DNA of 64,000 nt from assembly GCA_033961575.1 (NCBI GenBank), contig CM066733.1, positions 64,974,921-65,038,920 on the forward strand, given 5' to 3'. The stretch is from Aselliscus stoliczkanus (taxonomy: Eukaryota > Chordata > Mammalia > Chiroptera > Hipposideridae). A model generated the notes under the pieces. It saw only the letters and a program-made list of their open reading frames with translations, was not told where the DNA came from and ran no database searches. Shown here piece after piece: positions 1-12,200 of this stretch (the stretch's first letter is position 1; each line of letters opens with the position of its first letter). The translations under genes were made by a program, and so were the position numbers.

Positions 1-89
1 CTGAAAGCTCCCCTAGCTACCATGGCATTTTCTTCCTCTCTTCATACCATGATGCTTCTGCATTTGCCACCGTTAGTCTTTCACTCATA

Positions 90-1230
90 CTTTTCATCAA
101 ACCATTGTAATTTATCTTCTTTCCCCTAGACTCTACCTAAAGTGTTCCTTTAAGGCCCACCATGATTTCCTCTTTCCCATATCCAGTGGTTTCTCATGCT
201 ACCTGGATGGCAACATTCCCTTCTGTTGACTACCCTTTTTGTGACTTGGCCACAGGTCTCTCTCTCTCTTTTCGTCTCTCTTTATCCCCCACCTTCTGGG
301 CCTCCTTCCCAGGTTCCTTCATAAATGTTGGTGTTCCATTGACATTGGCCTTTCTGATATTGGCCATTTCCTTATCTTTTTCTCTAATCTCTGACTGGGC
401 AAACTTGTCTGCACTTATGGCTCCTGTTATATCCTGTGTTTAAATGATGACCCCCTCTATCTCTAAGAGAACACCCTTGTTGGAAACTCTAGAAGCAACT
501 TCCCAAGTGCCAGTTTGACATTTGAGGTACCTTGAATACAAAATGTCCAACTAAGAACTCATCTTTCTTCTCCCCAGAGAAAAACTGTACATCTTCTAAT
601 GTTTCATCTCTTTGCCACAGGCAGTTTCACAAAATTAAAAATCTTAAGGTTACTTTTAAGTACTTGCATTTCCTCACATTCCACTTCCAATCAGTTGTAA
701 AATTTTTTAGGTTATGCTTCCAAAACACCTCACAACTGTCTTATCCAATCCGACCCATGGTCACCAGCCCAGACCCCATTATCTGCTATCTACCAACTAC
801 ACACTATTATAACTCAGTCTCTATTTTTGGTTATCTGGCCCTTCAGTCTATTGGCTTACACTAGCTTAAAATTTATTTTTTAAACTTATTTTTATTTTCT
901 AAAATTTATTTTTCTAAATTTCAGCCCCGGTCATCTGACTCCTCTCCTTTTACCTTTAAAATCTTGCCATTGTCTACAAAATACATTAAATTCTCCTTAA
1001 TGTGGTATATGTATTTATTCATGATATGATTCCAATCTTCCTCTGTACTCTTTATTTTATTCTATGTCACTCTTTTAAAAACTAGGTCAAGTCCAAGACC
1101 TTCAGCATGCCCTGGAGCTTCAAACCTATGCCTGTTTTCACACCTGGAATTTTCTCTTTCCCTGCTCCTACTGATTCTTATTCATCCTTCAAGCCCAGCT
1201 TTCTCACCAAACTGACATGCAAGACAATGG
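90..1230 (+). repeat. L2 LINE copy, decayed
   Basis: Pyrimidine-rich sequence resembles the sense strand of the L2 3' region: a 'tctctaatctctgac' type tract, a 'gtccaactaagaactcatcttt' type segment corresponding to the L2 AAACAGAACTCATCATCTTCC motif, and CTTCAAGCCCAGCT near the end. No intact frame remains. It lies in the ADGRF5 intron after exon 9. Confidence 0.55.
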
Positions 1231-1239
1231 GACACACAA

Positions 1240-1627
1240 GATGGGGCATAAAAAAAGGATGTACAGAAATAATTATAATACACAGTAGATAGGTTTCATA
1301 AGAGAGAAATGCATATATTATGGCAATTTAAGGGTGGGAGTTTTAGTTGAGAGACTAGGGAAGATTTCAGAGAAGAGAGAAGATTTGCTCTAGGCCTTAA
1401 AAGACAGAGATCAAAATGGTGGCTGTGGGTTCAGGTGTGAGGTTCTATGAGTGTTGTGTGTGTGTGAGAAGCAGCACTCCTTGGAGAACCTGACCAAGTT
1501 CCCTAAACCTGCTTCAGGAGCTGGGGCTGAGTTGGGGGTTGGGAAGGTAATAAACCATGGGGGTTCTGAGCTCCCCATTCTTTCTATAACTCAAGCAACT
1601 CCACTCTGGTCTGCTTCCCATATCAGA
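1240..1627. other. Intron, nothing recognised
   Basis: Unique-looking ADGRF5 intron sequence with a short TG-rich run near 1455. I see no exon or classifiable repeat. Confidence 0.5.
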
Positions 1628-1826
1628 CTTGTGATTCTCAACCAGGGGCAATTTTACTTCCCTGGAGGACATTTGGCGATATTCGGGGACATTTTTGGTT
1701 GTCACAACCTAGCGAGTAGAGGCCGAAGATGCTGATAACCATCCGCAATGCACAGGACCGCTCCCCTCAGCAGAGAATGATTCCGCCTAAAAGGTCACTA
1801 GTGCCGAGATTGGGAAACCCCACATC
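1628..1826 (+). mobile_element. MER20-like hAT-Charlie DNA transposon fossil
   Basis: It starts TTGTGATTCTCAACCAGGGG, carries GACATTTTTGGTTGTCACAAC, TAGAGGCC and CAATGCACAGGAC blocks, and ends AGTGCCGAGATTGGGAAACC. These are the landmarks of the non-autonomous MER20 consensus as I recall it, at near full length. Confidence 0.85.
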
Positions 1827-1829
1827 AGA

Positions 1830-3590
1830 AAACCACACAAGATTTTGCTTGAAGAAAGGATTCTATAGTTAAGTCAGAAACCAGTGATACAAGTCAAAGG
1901 ACTGGTCTTGCTTGGAGAAATGAGTATTTTTGTGAGGCTAAAACCTGTAGGGAGTGTGGAGATAAGTTTCCAAAGAGGTGGTAAAGTCAGAAGACAGAAG
2001 CGGGTGCTCTGACTTAGCAGCAATCACCTTGTATTTCATAACATACCCCTGGGGTTATGCCCCTCTGGTTCCTGCCTGGCAAGTACTGCTAAGCTGGAGC
2101 TGTGCTTTCTGGAGAAGCAATGGGATATAATTACGAGTTTGCTGCTTAAGGTTAGATAATAATCAATAAAGATTTCCCACCACACTGAGGAAACATGAGG
2201 GGATGGTTTTTAAAGCTAGCGTCATTTTCAGAAAATAGTTACTGTGGCAGGTTCAATGTATTCAAGTCTGTTTTAAAAGTTTACATTGATCATCTCGCGT
2301 TTTCTTTCCCCAGGAGTCTTGTAGAGTTGGCACCATTATCATTATTTAATAAACAAAGGTCTGGGAGACAATGAGGTGACCCACCTTGCCCTACATCAGG
2401 CCCAGGGCACATGGCTGGGTTGAAATTTCAGCTTTTCGGGACTAGAGACTGTCTTACTGGAAAGCACGAGTTGTAAGGGTAATTTTTCCAGGACAAAAGA
2501 CTTGCCTCAAATGCTTTCTTTTCCTTTTTTTTAAATCCAATTTTGTGGAATTAATATTTAAAATTGGGTTTATGTATAGCATCCCTATGGACACAGAGAG
2601 TGACATGGAGGAGAGACCGAGAGAGTAGCGTGTGAGGAAGCAGAACACTGTGTCACTGTCAGGGAGACACCAGGCAGCTCCCAGAAAGCCTCACTTTCCT
2701 CCTGTGTAGATGAGGGATTGGACTAAAACCATGGTTCTCATTCCCATTCTGCCCAATAAAATCCGGTGAAATCTAAGGAAATACGCCGTTGCTTGGAGCC
2801 CGAACCTGGAGATTCTGATTTAATTGCTGTACAGTGGAGTCCTGACACCTAGTCTTTAAAAATAAGAAGTGGGGTGACCCTCGTGGACAGTCAGAATAGA
2901 GAATGCTGCCTCTATCAGTGCTACTAGCTATTTCCAGTTGCTTCCCTGCTTAGGTCTCGTCGCAGTCCCTGAGGCAGGCTTCCAGTGGCACTTTATAAAG
3001 TGACTTGAAAGCAAGAAGGCTGATTTCTATGTAATTAGGAAAAAAAAGCCAACCTCACTTCTTTATCTTTTATTTATGCTTTGTTTGGCTGCAAACAGAA
3101 TGTTTCAAAATAACACAACCTTAAAAACTTAAGTGGGGCAATTGGGAAGAAAAGGCACAAAAAAGGGAGATCAGGGTGTTGGAGTCTGTTCCCCCCTCAC
3201 ATGTCACTGCTCCATGTTGTCATAGTCTGGCAGTCAGCCAGGAATGAGCTGACACCCTCTTGGAAAAATTCAATAGTTTTTTGAATACTCTGCATGACAA
3301 TGAACCAAGAGAATATGGATGGGTCACCAAGGGGTTTATGCACTCCTGTGGGAACTGTTCTAACTTGTGGGCAAAGAGGGAATGGAGCTTTCTTTTTTTG
3401 TTAATCATAACACCACATAAGAAGAGTGATGGTGAGTCTGTGAACTCTGTTGCCCTTAAATTCTCACAACTGGTCAATCCACTCCTATACAGGCAAAGCT
3501 AGTGTCAGATACAGAAAAACTAGAAGGTGAACTAATAATATGCCTATTGGTACCTCTACTATTACTACTACTAGTAGTAATATTAATGCT
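1830..3590. other. Intron with no supported gene; possible degraded MER5-like piece near 2720-2880
   Basis: The sequence between MER20 and the Tigger-type element holds no exon fitting the ADGRF5 protein on the minus strand. A stretch with GGTTCTCA..GATTCTGATTTAATTG near 2728-2824 loosely resembles MER5. A short palindromic ACTACTAGTAGT occurs near 3566. Confidence 0.4.
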
Positions 3591-3591
3591 G

Positions 3592-4002
3592 CAATAGTCC
3601 CCCCCTTATCTGTGGCTTTGCTTTCTGTCATTTCGATTACCTGCAGTCAAGCATGGTATGAAAATGTTAAATGGAAAATTCTGGAAACAAACAATTCATA
3701 AGTTTTGAATTGCACGCCATTCTCAGCGGAGTGATAAAATCTCATACTATCCCTCTCCATCCCTCCTGGGATGTTAATTATCCTTTTCACATAAATTGTA
3801 TTACAGTATATTGTTGTAATCATTCTATTTTATTATGCGTTATTATTGTTAATGTCTTACTGTGCCTAATTTATAAATTAAACTTTATCATCGATATATA
3901 TGTATAGGAAAAACAGTGTATCTAGGGTTTGGTACTATCTGTGGTTTCAGTTCTCCACTGGGGTCTTGGAACATATTCCCCGAGCATAAGAAGGCACTGC
4001 TG
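3592..4002 (+). mobile_element. Tigger/pogo-type non-autonomous DNA transposon
   Basis: It begins CAATAGTCCCCCCCTTATCTGTGG and ends with the inverted counterpart (CCGAGCATAAGAAGGCACTGCTG) followed by TA. Internal ATAAGTTTTGAATTGCACGCC is shared with Tigger-related MITEs. It is about 410 bases, with no transposase frame. Confidence 0.8.
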
Positions 4003-4004
4003 TA

Positions 4005-5997
4005 TCATTTCTGCTATCATTATCATTAATATAATAGGTGGTGCCCAATGATTTGAAAAAACTCAAAAATCCTTCCCTGTTCAAGAAAACCCCTCTCTGA
4101 AAGGTAGCATTTCTACCATTGCTGATTATTTCTTATCCCTTGGGTTTTATCCCTTGCCAGTGTGTTTTGAAAATTAAATGTATCTGTATCTGAGAAGAGG
4201 CAACACATGCAGTTCCAAACGTTTTAGGTGAATTATTTATCTAGATTGCTTCCTCCTGACCTGGGAAAATGGGTGCCAAAGCACTTGAGGAATTTGGAGA
4301 AAGATGGATGCAGAGATGGGGCAGCAAGGGAGGGGGAAGAAGGGCAGGGTGCCTAGAGCAGAGGCTAAATTCATCAAAGAACTGATTTCTGCAGGTCCTC
4401 TGGTGGCCAGCCCTGTGACAGGAAATCCATTGTTCTGCAGTCGGTTCAGCCCTCACGAGGCATCAGGAATGTCTGAAGAAATAGTGGCTACAGAGAGGTC
4501 CCTGAGCATCTGCCCCACAGACTTCCGGGTTCCTCTGCCAGAGGGCGAGGTTTTTCACCTCTTAGAGTTGAAAGCTTATACGTCAGTGCCACGGGAACTT
4601 TGCAAGGTCTTTCTCCCATCTGGCAGTTCCTTCAGGATGCCTACACCTCCTTTTTCTTAAAAATCAGGGAAATGACTAAATGTACCATGTGTCAACATTT
4701 TCAACAGTTATCAGATGACTTTCCCGTTCTTCGGAGGGCTTTCAAGTTGAATACAAATGCTCCAACGGAACTGTGCTTTGCAAACTAGATGTGCTCAGGA
4801 AAAGTTGCATGTAGCTTGATCATTATTTCATGTTTTATAATTTAATATTGTCTGGTAGCAAAGGCTTTGCACAATAAAGTCTCTGCAAATACTAATGTAT
4901 TTCATAGATAAAACATCATTTTACTTTAATGTTTTGTTTTTTTACTGTAAAGATGAGCACTTAATACTGTCATTTCTTAAGGGAAGGACTGGATCTTGTT
5001 ACATGAGGGTTCTAGGCCGAAAACAGTCCTCTGCTTCAGTACGAACTCTACTAGATCAGCTCGCTCCATTGCTGGCTCACCAGGCATGGTAATAAGAGTT
5101 TGGCCAAGATAAACACTGGTCTTAGGAAACAAGGCTTGGGGTGAGTCTCAATTCTTTTTCTTTTCCTATTGTGACAACCTTGAACAAGTCGTTTATTGTG
5201 GACTTCATTTTCCTTGTTTGAAAATTGGAGGAAAAAACACCAGCTTCAAACTTGTGTTCAAGTTTGAATGTAATTAAAAGCAATAACATGTTTCTTTAAA
5301 AATTGGTTAATCATAAACTGTTATATAAAAGAGAGTCACTATTGCTATTTTAATTTATTATTATTATCATTATTATTTATCAGTATAAACTGGGGGATGG
5401 GGAACATCAAGTAAGACCTCAGATCGAAAATGAAAGCAAACAAAATCAGAAATTGAAAGGAAACAACTGAATGACAAACAGGTCTACAGGAAAGATTAAA
5501 ACAAAAACAAAAACAAAAAAACAGACACAGAATTAGATAATATAGAAGAAAATGTGGCTACAAAGGCAGAGAAATAAGGACAGACAACAAAAGAAGAGAC
5601 ACAGAAATGAGATGTTCCACGTCAGTCTCCTGAAGCAAAGCCAATGGCCTCACTTAGCTCTTCGCTGGAGCTAGAAAGGGAAGGAAGGTGGGGATATGCT
5701 TTTCTGTTGGCAGGAGATGCTATGGAGCTAAGTCATCAGGTCACCTCCTCTTGGGTTTTCTCTGCGAGGATCTTGTCTGCAACCCAAGTATGACACTCAT
5801 ATGTATATATTTTGGGAATTTTGTTTTAGAATATCTAAGCTGGAGATGACATCAAACCTAGTGCTTTTTCACATTCTGAAGTTTTGCAGGGGAAAAAAAC
5901 AGCTATCTGACATTTCCTCTTCCACCCACCTCTCCTCCCATTTTTACTTGGCCAAGAGACAAAAACCTCTTTGCGAAAGGGCATCTAACATTCTTAC
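4005..5997. other. Intron after exon 9; no next ADGRF5 exon seen
   Basis: I looked on the minus strand for the exon that should follow IPG (Ser/Cys-rich, beginning about TPET in human) and did not find it. A MIR-like scrap lies near 5160-5300, and an A-rich run near 5495-5522. Confidence 0.45.
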
Positions 5998-6201
5998 CTG
6001 GGATGTATATTTTGCCCTCCTGCTTCCATTCTACTTTACTCCAGTTAACAGTAATCTCACTGCAGCAGTTCAGAGATATAGGATTGTTGTCACACAGCAC
6101 CTTCATTTTGTCACTTGCGAGAATTCGGATGGGTTTCACAATCACTTCTTTTCTGGCCTCATATTCAAAGATATCTAATGTCAGTTTGCAAATATATTCA
6201 C
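5998..6201 (-). CDS. ADGRF5: ADGRF5 coding exon 9, end of Ig domain 1 and start of Ig domain 2
   Basis: The 204-base exon (acceptor ATGCAG, donor GTAAGA, phases 1/1) begins GEYICKL, which completes the D-A-G-x-Y-x-C motif of Ig domain 1 with Cys350. It continues through ISLNCCS and an NWS site to VEWKQEGKIYIP. It ends where the human protein continues IPG-TPET (recalled). No matching next exon was found between 1 and 5997. Residue 361 is Ala where I recall Cys in human. Confidence 0.94.
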
Positions 6202-9200
6202 CTGCATAGAATACACACGAGCATTTGTTATTACTACATAGCCTCATCTCAGGTGTCATGTCAGTGCTTCAAGAAACATCATTTTCAAAAGCATCTGAAA
6301 CTTGGTCTAAACGATCCTGAAGGGACAGTCCAGGGGTGCAGAAGGTCAGTGCAGATATTTCTGATGCTCCAAGGCAAAGAGCCGAGAGGTGTTCTAAGGA
6401 AATAGTAGAAATCTCAGGGGGTTTTCTGGTGAGAAAAAAGTGTGGGGATAGAACAGGCAGACAGGAAGACTTGGAAAGCCTTGGAGGATTAGAAGCCTGC
6501 ATAACGTTGACATTTCATTTAATGTTATTTATATAATATGGCAAAATCAGAATCAACAAAGATGTGCTAGGAAACACGTATCTGCAACCCAACTTCTTAT
6601 TCAGGGAAAAAAAAATGGCCCTGTTGACCTCCAAATTACAATGGAGTTATTAAATCCTAGAATGTCAGGTTTAAGACTTATGCTTCTGTGGTTGTTAGGG
6701 GAGGGAGAGGCAGCAGGGGCAGGTGGAAGGGTTTACAACGGAATACAAAATATTGGGGGGCATAGTTATGCCCACTGTCCTGATTATGGTGATAGTTTCA
6801 CAGGTGTGTACCTGTGTCAAAACTTATTAAATTGTATACTTTAAATACTGGGGGTGCCAAAATATATATATACAAGTGGACACTTTGGTCAGTGTTGCTC
6901 AAGCAGTAGTTTGCCATGTCTGGATGCTGATGGTAGTCGCTTTGAGCACCTCTTGTAATTGCAGAAGTCAAACGTGACTTGTTTTGATCTTTTGTTATCT
7001 GTATATATTATTACAATTTTAATACAGTTTTCCTTTCTTAAAAGGTGTATACATTTTTTTTTGGCACCCACTGTATGTACAGCTTATTGTATGTCACAAT
7101 TCTACCTCAACAAAGCTGTTTTCAAATTTTAAAAGATTAAAAAAAAACCAATGTCTGCGTTTTGTCTCAGGTTCCAATTCATAAGCCTCAGAAAGCATGG
7201 AAAACTGCATTTGTCTCCCAAGGCTAAATGTGCTCGGCTGAGATGCCTGAGATTTCTTTTCCATTTTGAAAAGTTGAGACTGGTGTGTTCTTTTCGAAGA
7301 GGAAAACACTCTATACACACATTCTACAGTTTGCTCCTCCATGAGTTCTTCATCCCTTCCCTCCCCTCAGTGATTGGATGCACACCCACCTGCGTCAAGC
7401 AGAGTGATGTTGTAAATGGTGAGGCGTGACACCGAGGTCAGGTTGTTGAGCACGGAGGTGTAAATGGAGAATCTACTGTTGTTCTGGATGTCAAAGTGTC
7501 TTCTGACATGGTGCCAGGACACGTTGGAGGACAAAACTTCATTTTCACACACCAGAGTTACCATATCCCCTTCAAAGATGATTTCTGGTATGATACTAAA
7601 TTTAGTTTCATCTGGAAACCCAAAGAAAAGGATTATTAGGATTCCAAAGCCAAGAAATGGAATTGATGCCGCTCACAGGATATCACCACCACCAGGGAGG
7701 TCGCCACAGCATGTGTGGTGCTGACTAGAATGAGGCAACGCGCCCTCCACGCTCCATCCCTGCAGCTGGTATCTGAGGCCCAAAGTGTTACAGCCTGCCA
7801 GATACTAGGACAGTTTCCAGTTTGGGGTCTTTGCACATTTAAGAGTACTAAATTGTAGTAATGCGGTCCCAAAGCCATTTTCAATATTTCAAATAGTCTG
7901 GTAGAAAAGTACCTATTTGCTTTTGAAAAAGCCACACCAACTAACTTAAACACCAAGCTTCTTTGCTACTGACTTGAATAATATCAACGGCTTCTTACCC
8001 ATAACTAATATCTCACTCTGACTGAAAGCTCAGCCCTATGTCTTTGATGAATTAGAAATAGGAAAACAATTTTTTTTCATAATAAAGTCTGCTTGGGAAA
8101 TAATTGTTTAAGACCAAATAAATACTCATGGGCCCTTACATGCAGAAGCTTCATAGACACACAGGTCTAGCTTTGAATCCTGGTTCTGTGTCATGTGTAG
8201 CTAGCTGTGTGACCCTGAGGAACTTGCTTAGCCTCTCTGAGCCACAGCACCTTTGTCTGGAAAGCAATGCAAGCTACTTTGGGAGGTGATTTGGGGGAAT
8301 AGTATCTATTATTATTTTACATTAAAATTCTGGAGAACCGCTGCATTAAATCATCTCACAGATAGAAATAAAAACACAAATATCTTTTAGTTTTGTGTGT
8401 CTCTTTTAGGATATCCTTTGCTTATATAATAGGCAGTTTCTTTTTTTTTCCTCCAAGGTGTTTCTTGTGCTATGTCCTTCATAAGTTCCATGGGTTGAGG
8501 AAACCAGAGAGCTGGGTAAGGAGGGTCTAAGAAGCCTCTTTTTTTTTTTTTGCCTGTGGCTTCATACAGGCCAGATCCTCTCTATATTGTAAACATGGGA
8601 CTAAAAACACCATAATATTAATTTGAGGTGATATGACGTTCTGGTCAAAATATGAAGGGATCTAAATATTTCTTATCACTTTTCATAGGTTCCTGAGTAA
8701 AATAAGATTTTTAAAAAGTGCATTCAACTATTAGGAATCAAGGCCATCTGTGAATATTTAATAGAGTGAACAGGCTTTGAAGTCACATAGAGTTGTGTGA
8801 CTTACTAAGTGTCCTCGAGCAAACTACTTACCCTCTCTAAGCCTCAATTTCCTCACTTGTAATGTGAAGATAATAATATCTCACAGACTATAGGAAGATG
8901 AAATATGTGTAACACACTGGGCTTCACATGGAAAAGATACAATAATAAGAGTCTGTCTTTTCATGACTATTGTTGCTGATGACTATGATTAGTAAAACTG
9001 CCAGTATCATATGGTTGTATGAAACTGATCATAAATTTATTGGGCGTGATTAAAGAAAGGGGTGTTCTGGTTAAGGGACCCTGCTGAGTCATCAAACATC
9101 ACCAGAGGATTAATATATGACAAAATCAATGGAACTGTTTTGAAAATTGTCATGTGCCCTTTGTGTTTCATAAAGATGGATTTAAAAATAAATTCCTGAT

Positions 9201-12200
9201 ACCAACTCATTCATTCAGCATTTTTATTTCTTGTTTTCTTCCTCCCCCTTAGCCCCCACATATAATTATAAGTCGTTTTATGGTTTACAATTGCAACATG
9301 GCCTATTCTTTATATTCTTAGTTATAAGGGCTCTGTTAGGCTAATCTTCAGATGATTCTCAAGGTTGGTTTTTCAGTAATTTACTTGTGGTTTTAATGTG
9401 GTCATCGGAGGCAGCAGGCATAGCATTTACCTATTCCGCCATCTTTAAGCATTTCTATAATTTTAATTTTTAAAGAGCACTCAGTCACTTGACTTTTTCG
9501 GATATTTGTATCCTGGGTAAACATCCCCAGCACTATGGAGAGCGGGGTAGTGTCCGAGTTGCCCCGTGGAATTGCCCATGACATAAATTCATGTTTACTG
9601 GTCTAAGACTGCTCATGTCATAGAATCACATTGTGGTCTTCAAAGGAGGACAGGGGTCAATGTAGATTTTCTGAAGAAAAGGGGGTTGAGAGCCATTCAC
9701 AATGATTTCATTGCTCTTTGAAAGAATAAGCCATAGATACTAAAGCACTTTTGTGAACTGTACTGTTAGCACAGCTATTTCTGAACTGACAGTCTGCCAC
9801 CAACCAGTAAAACTCCTGGATCTTTATGCATTTAAATGGCTAACTTTTATCAGCATAACTGAAAATTTGGGGTAAGAGTAATCATAATTGAAGCTTACCT
9901 ATACTAGGAACTTCTGCTCTCCTATGCCTTCAGAACCATAAATGAAAATAATTTTTCAGGGCAAAGCATCTATTGGTTGGTGGGGTGGAATTAGGGGTTG
10001 GGAAGTGATGGCATTGCTGAAATTGTTTCTATGTGAGTCCACGTTTTTAGGCCATTTATACCCCTTCCTTTAATTTTCTGGGTTTTGTCTACGTTGTTGC
10101 TGCTTCATTTATCCTCAGTTTTGATTTTGCTATTTTACCTTAATTAGGTTGTCGTATTTTCTTACGAAAGGTATATATCTCTTTCAGTCTTTTATTTTTT
10201 AAAAAATGAACTGATGTCTAAAAATGCCAGCAGAGAATGTAAAAAGAAAGAAGAAAATCCTGCTGCTGACAGCCTAACTGGTGAGAAGGGTACCCTTTCT
10301 CCCAGTTGTGCCTGCACCAGTCCTTGCAGCACCTTCCTGCACAGTGGACCACATTGCTCCAACAGGACTCACCCTCACCACGGAACCATGGACCCTAGTT
10401 ATCCAGAACATCTGCCAGCTAATTCCTGCCCACCAAATCCCTGCCCAGCCAGCTCCTCTTACTACCCCTAGGCAACAATAGGTCTGCCCACCTACTAACG
10501 CAACAGACAGAGCCCAGCTCTGTAACCCATTTGTAAAATGGGGGAGAACATCTAAAATCCCAGGATTCTTACAACTGCTATGTGTGATCCAAGCAGTGGT
10601 TCTCAAACTTCCCCATGCATCAGAATCACCTAAAAGGCTTGTTGATACACAGATTGCCCCACTTGATCTGGGATGGCCTAAGAAGTTGCATTTCTAACAG
10701 GTTCCCAGGTGGTGCTGATGCTGTCGGTCTGGGGCCACACTTTGGGAATTACTGTTGTAAAATAACAGTGGCCCCCTATTTAATATCAGTGAGTTTCATG
10801 AATATCGCCCCCCCCGCCCCCCCCCTCTTCCCACCACAATATTGGTTTTACTTGTTTGGATGTTTTGGGCCTCTTAATGAAAAATATCCATAAACCCAGA
10901 TGCTCTGTGGCCCCCTTATCAAAATCTCTTCCCCTGGGGTGGCTGGTTAGCTCAGTTGGTTAGAGTGCAGGCTGATAACACCAGGGTTGCCAGTTTGATT
11001 CCCACATGGACCACTGAGTTGCGCCCTCCACAACTAGATTAAAACAACTACTTGACTTGGCACTGATGGGTCCTGGAAAAACACACTGTTCCCCAATAAA
11101 ATTTCTTTAAGAAAAAACAAACAAACAACTCTTCCCCTGTAACCCCTCCTCCGTTATTGACATTAGTTGCATTGGGAAGCTCTGCACCAACCAAAGACCT
11201 GCAGATGACATGTAAACCTCTATGCCAGGACTGGAGACTCTTTCCACAGAGGACATCTTAATGTGATCGCCTAGATTAAGCATAATGAGAAACACCATTG
11301 CCATATCTAAAGAGAATCTATGCACTAAAAAATGTAGCAATGGGGCCAGCCGAGTGGCTCAGTTGGTTAAGAGCTCGCTCAAGAGTGCGAGCTGAGCTCT
11401 TAGCAACGGCGGTTCGATGCCAGCCCGAGCTGAGTTGCCGTTGAGCTGCCAAGAGGTGGCAGGATGACTCAGCTAAAAAATAAAAAAAATAAAAAATGTA
11501 GCAATGTTCTACTTACTACTAGTAACTGCTTGAAAGGAACTGTCGTCCATTTTGTAGGTCTGATTGAGTTTCTGTGTCACTTGCTGGTTCGCTTTACGCA
11601 ATAACTCAGGTGATGGTGTTGTAGTCTTGACTTCATACGACACCTGCACACTTCCGGGTCTGGATAGAGAACACGCAGTTCAGTAAAGCAGTAGGTGCAC
11701 TGGAAGAGTCTAGATCCTTATGGTTTATTTCCATGGGAAAACAAAATGGCAGGAACTGCCTGGGTACTTTTCTCTTCAATGGTTCACTGAAATCAATGTA
11801 TTTTCAAGCTCTAGATGAAAGCCTGAGGCAGGGCTTGCACATTCAAATGTCTGCAGACAGGTAACATAAATGAACGAAATAGCCAGGAAACAGTAAACTG
11901 AATCACATAAGCTGATCATAGGGTGGCAGCCACAATGCAGAGACTATTGTCACATGGCCATGTTGGCCCAGAGTTACAGATAGGCTGAAAGTCAAGTGAA
12001 GCCCAAATCCCGAATGTTTCTATAAACATTCTTAATTTTTCAGATTGGCAACTAACTTTTTGAAACACTGTGCAAACCTGTTCTGATATACCCAACTCCA
12101 GAGGGAGCAATTTACATTGCAGAGTCCATCTGTGGTCGTGGCTGGCTGGCCAGCTTTTCTTGAATAAAGGTATCATTGCATGATATAATTTGACTTTTTA

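Noticed and set aside
4241..4660. Next ADGRF5 exon after exon 9
   Set aside because: Neither strand reads like the expected Ser/Cys-rich Ig2 continuation. No suitable phase-1 acceptor followed by matching residues was found, so the exon probably lies before position 1.
10940..11020. Possible tRNA gene (A-box and B-box-like motifs)
   Set aside because: The motifs are the tRNA-derived head of a SINE with a target-site duplication and a CTGTTCCCC tail. The cloverleaf is not intact. The same applies to the other SINE heads.
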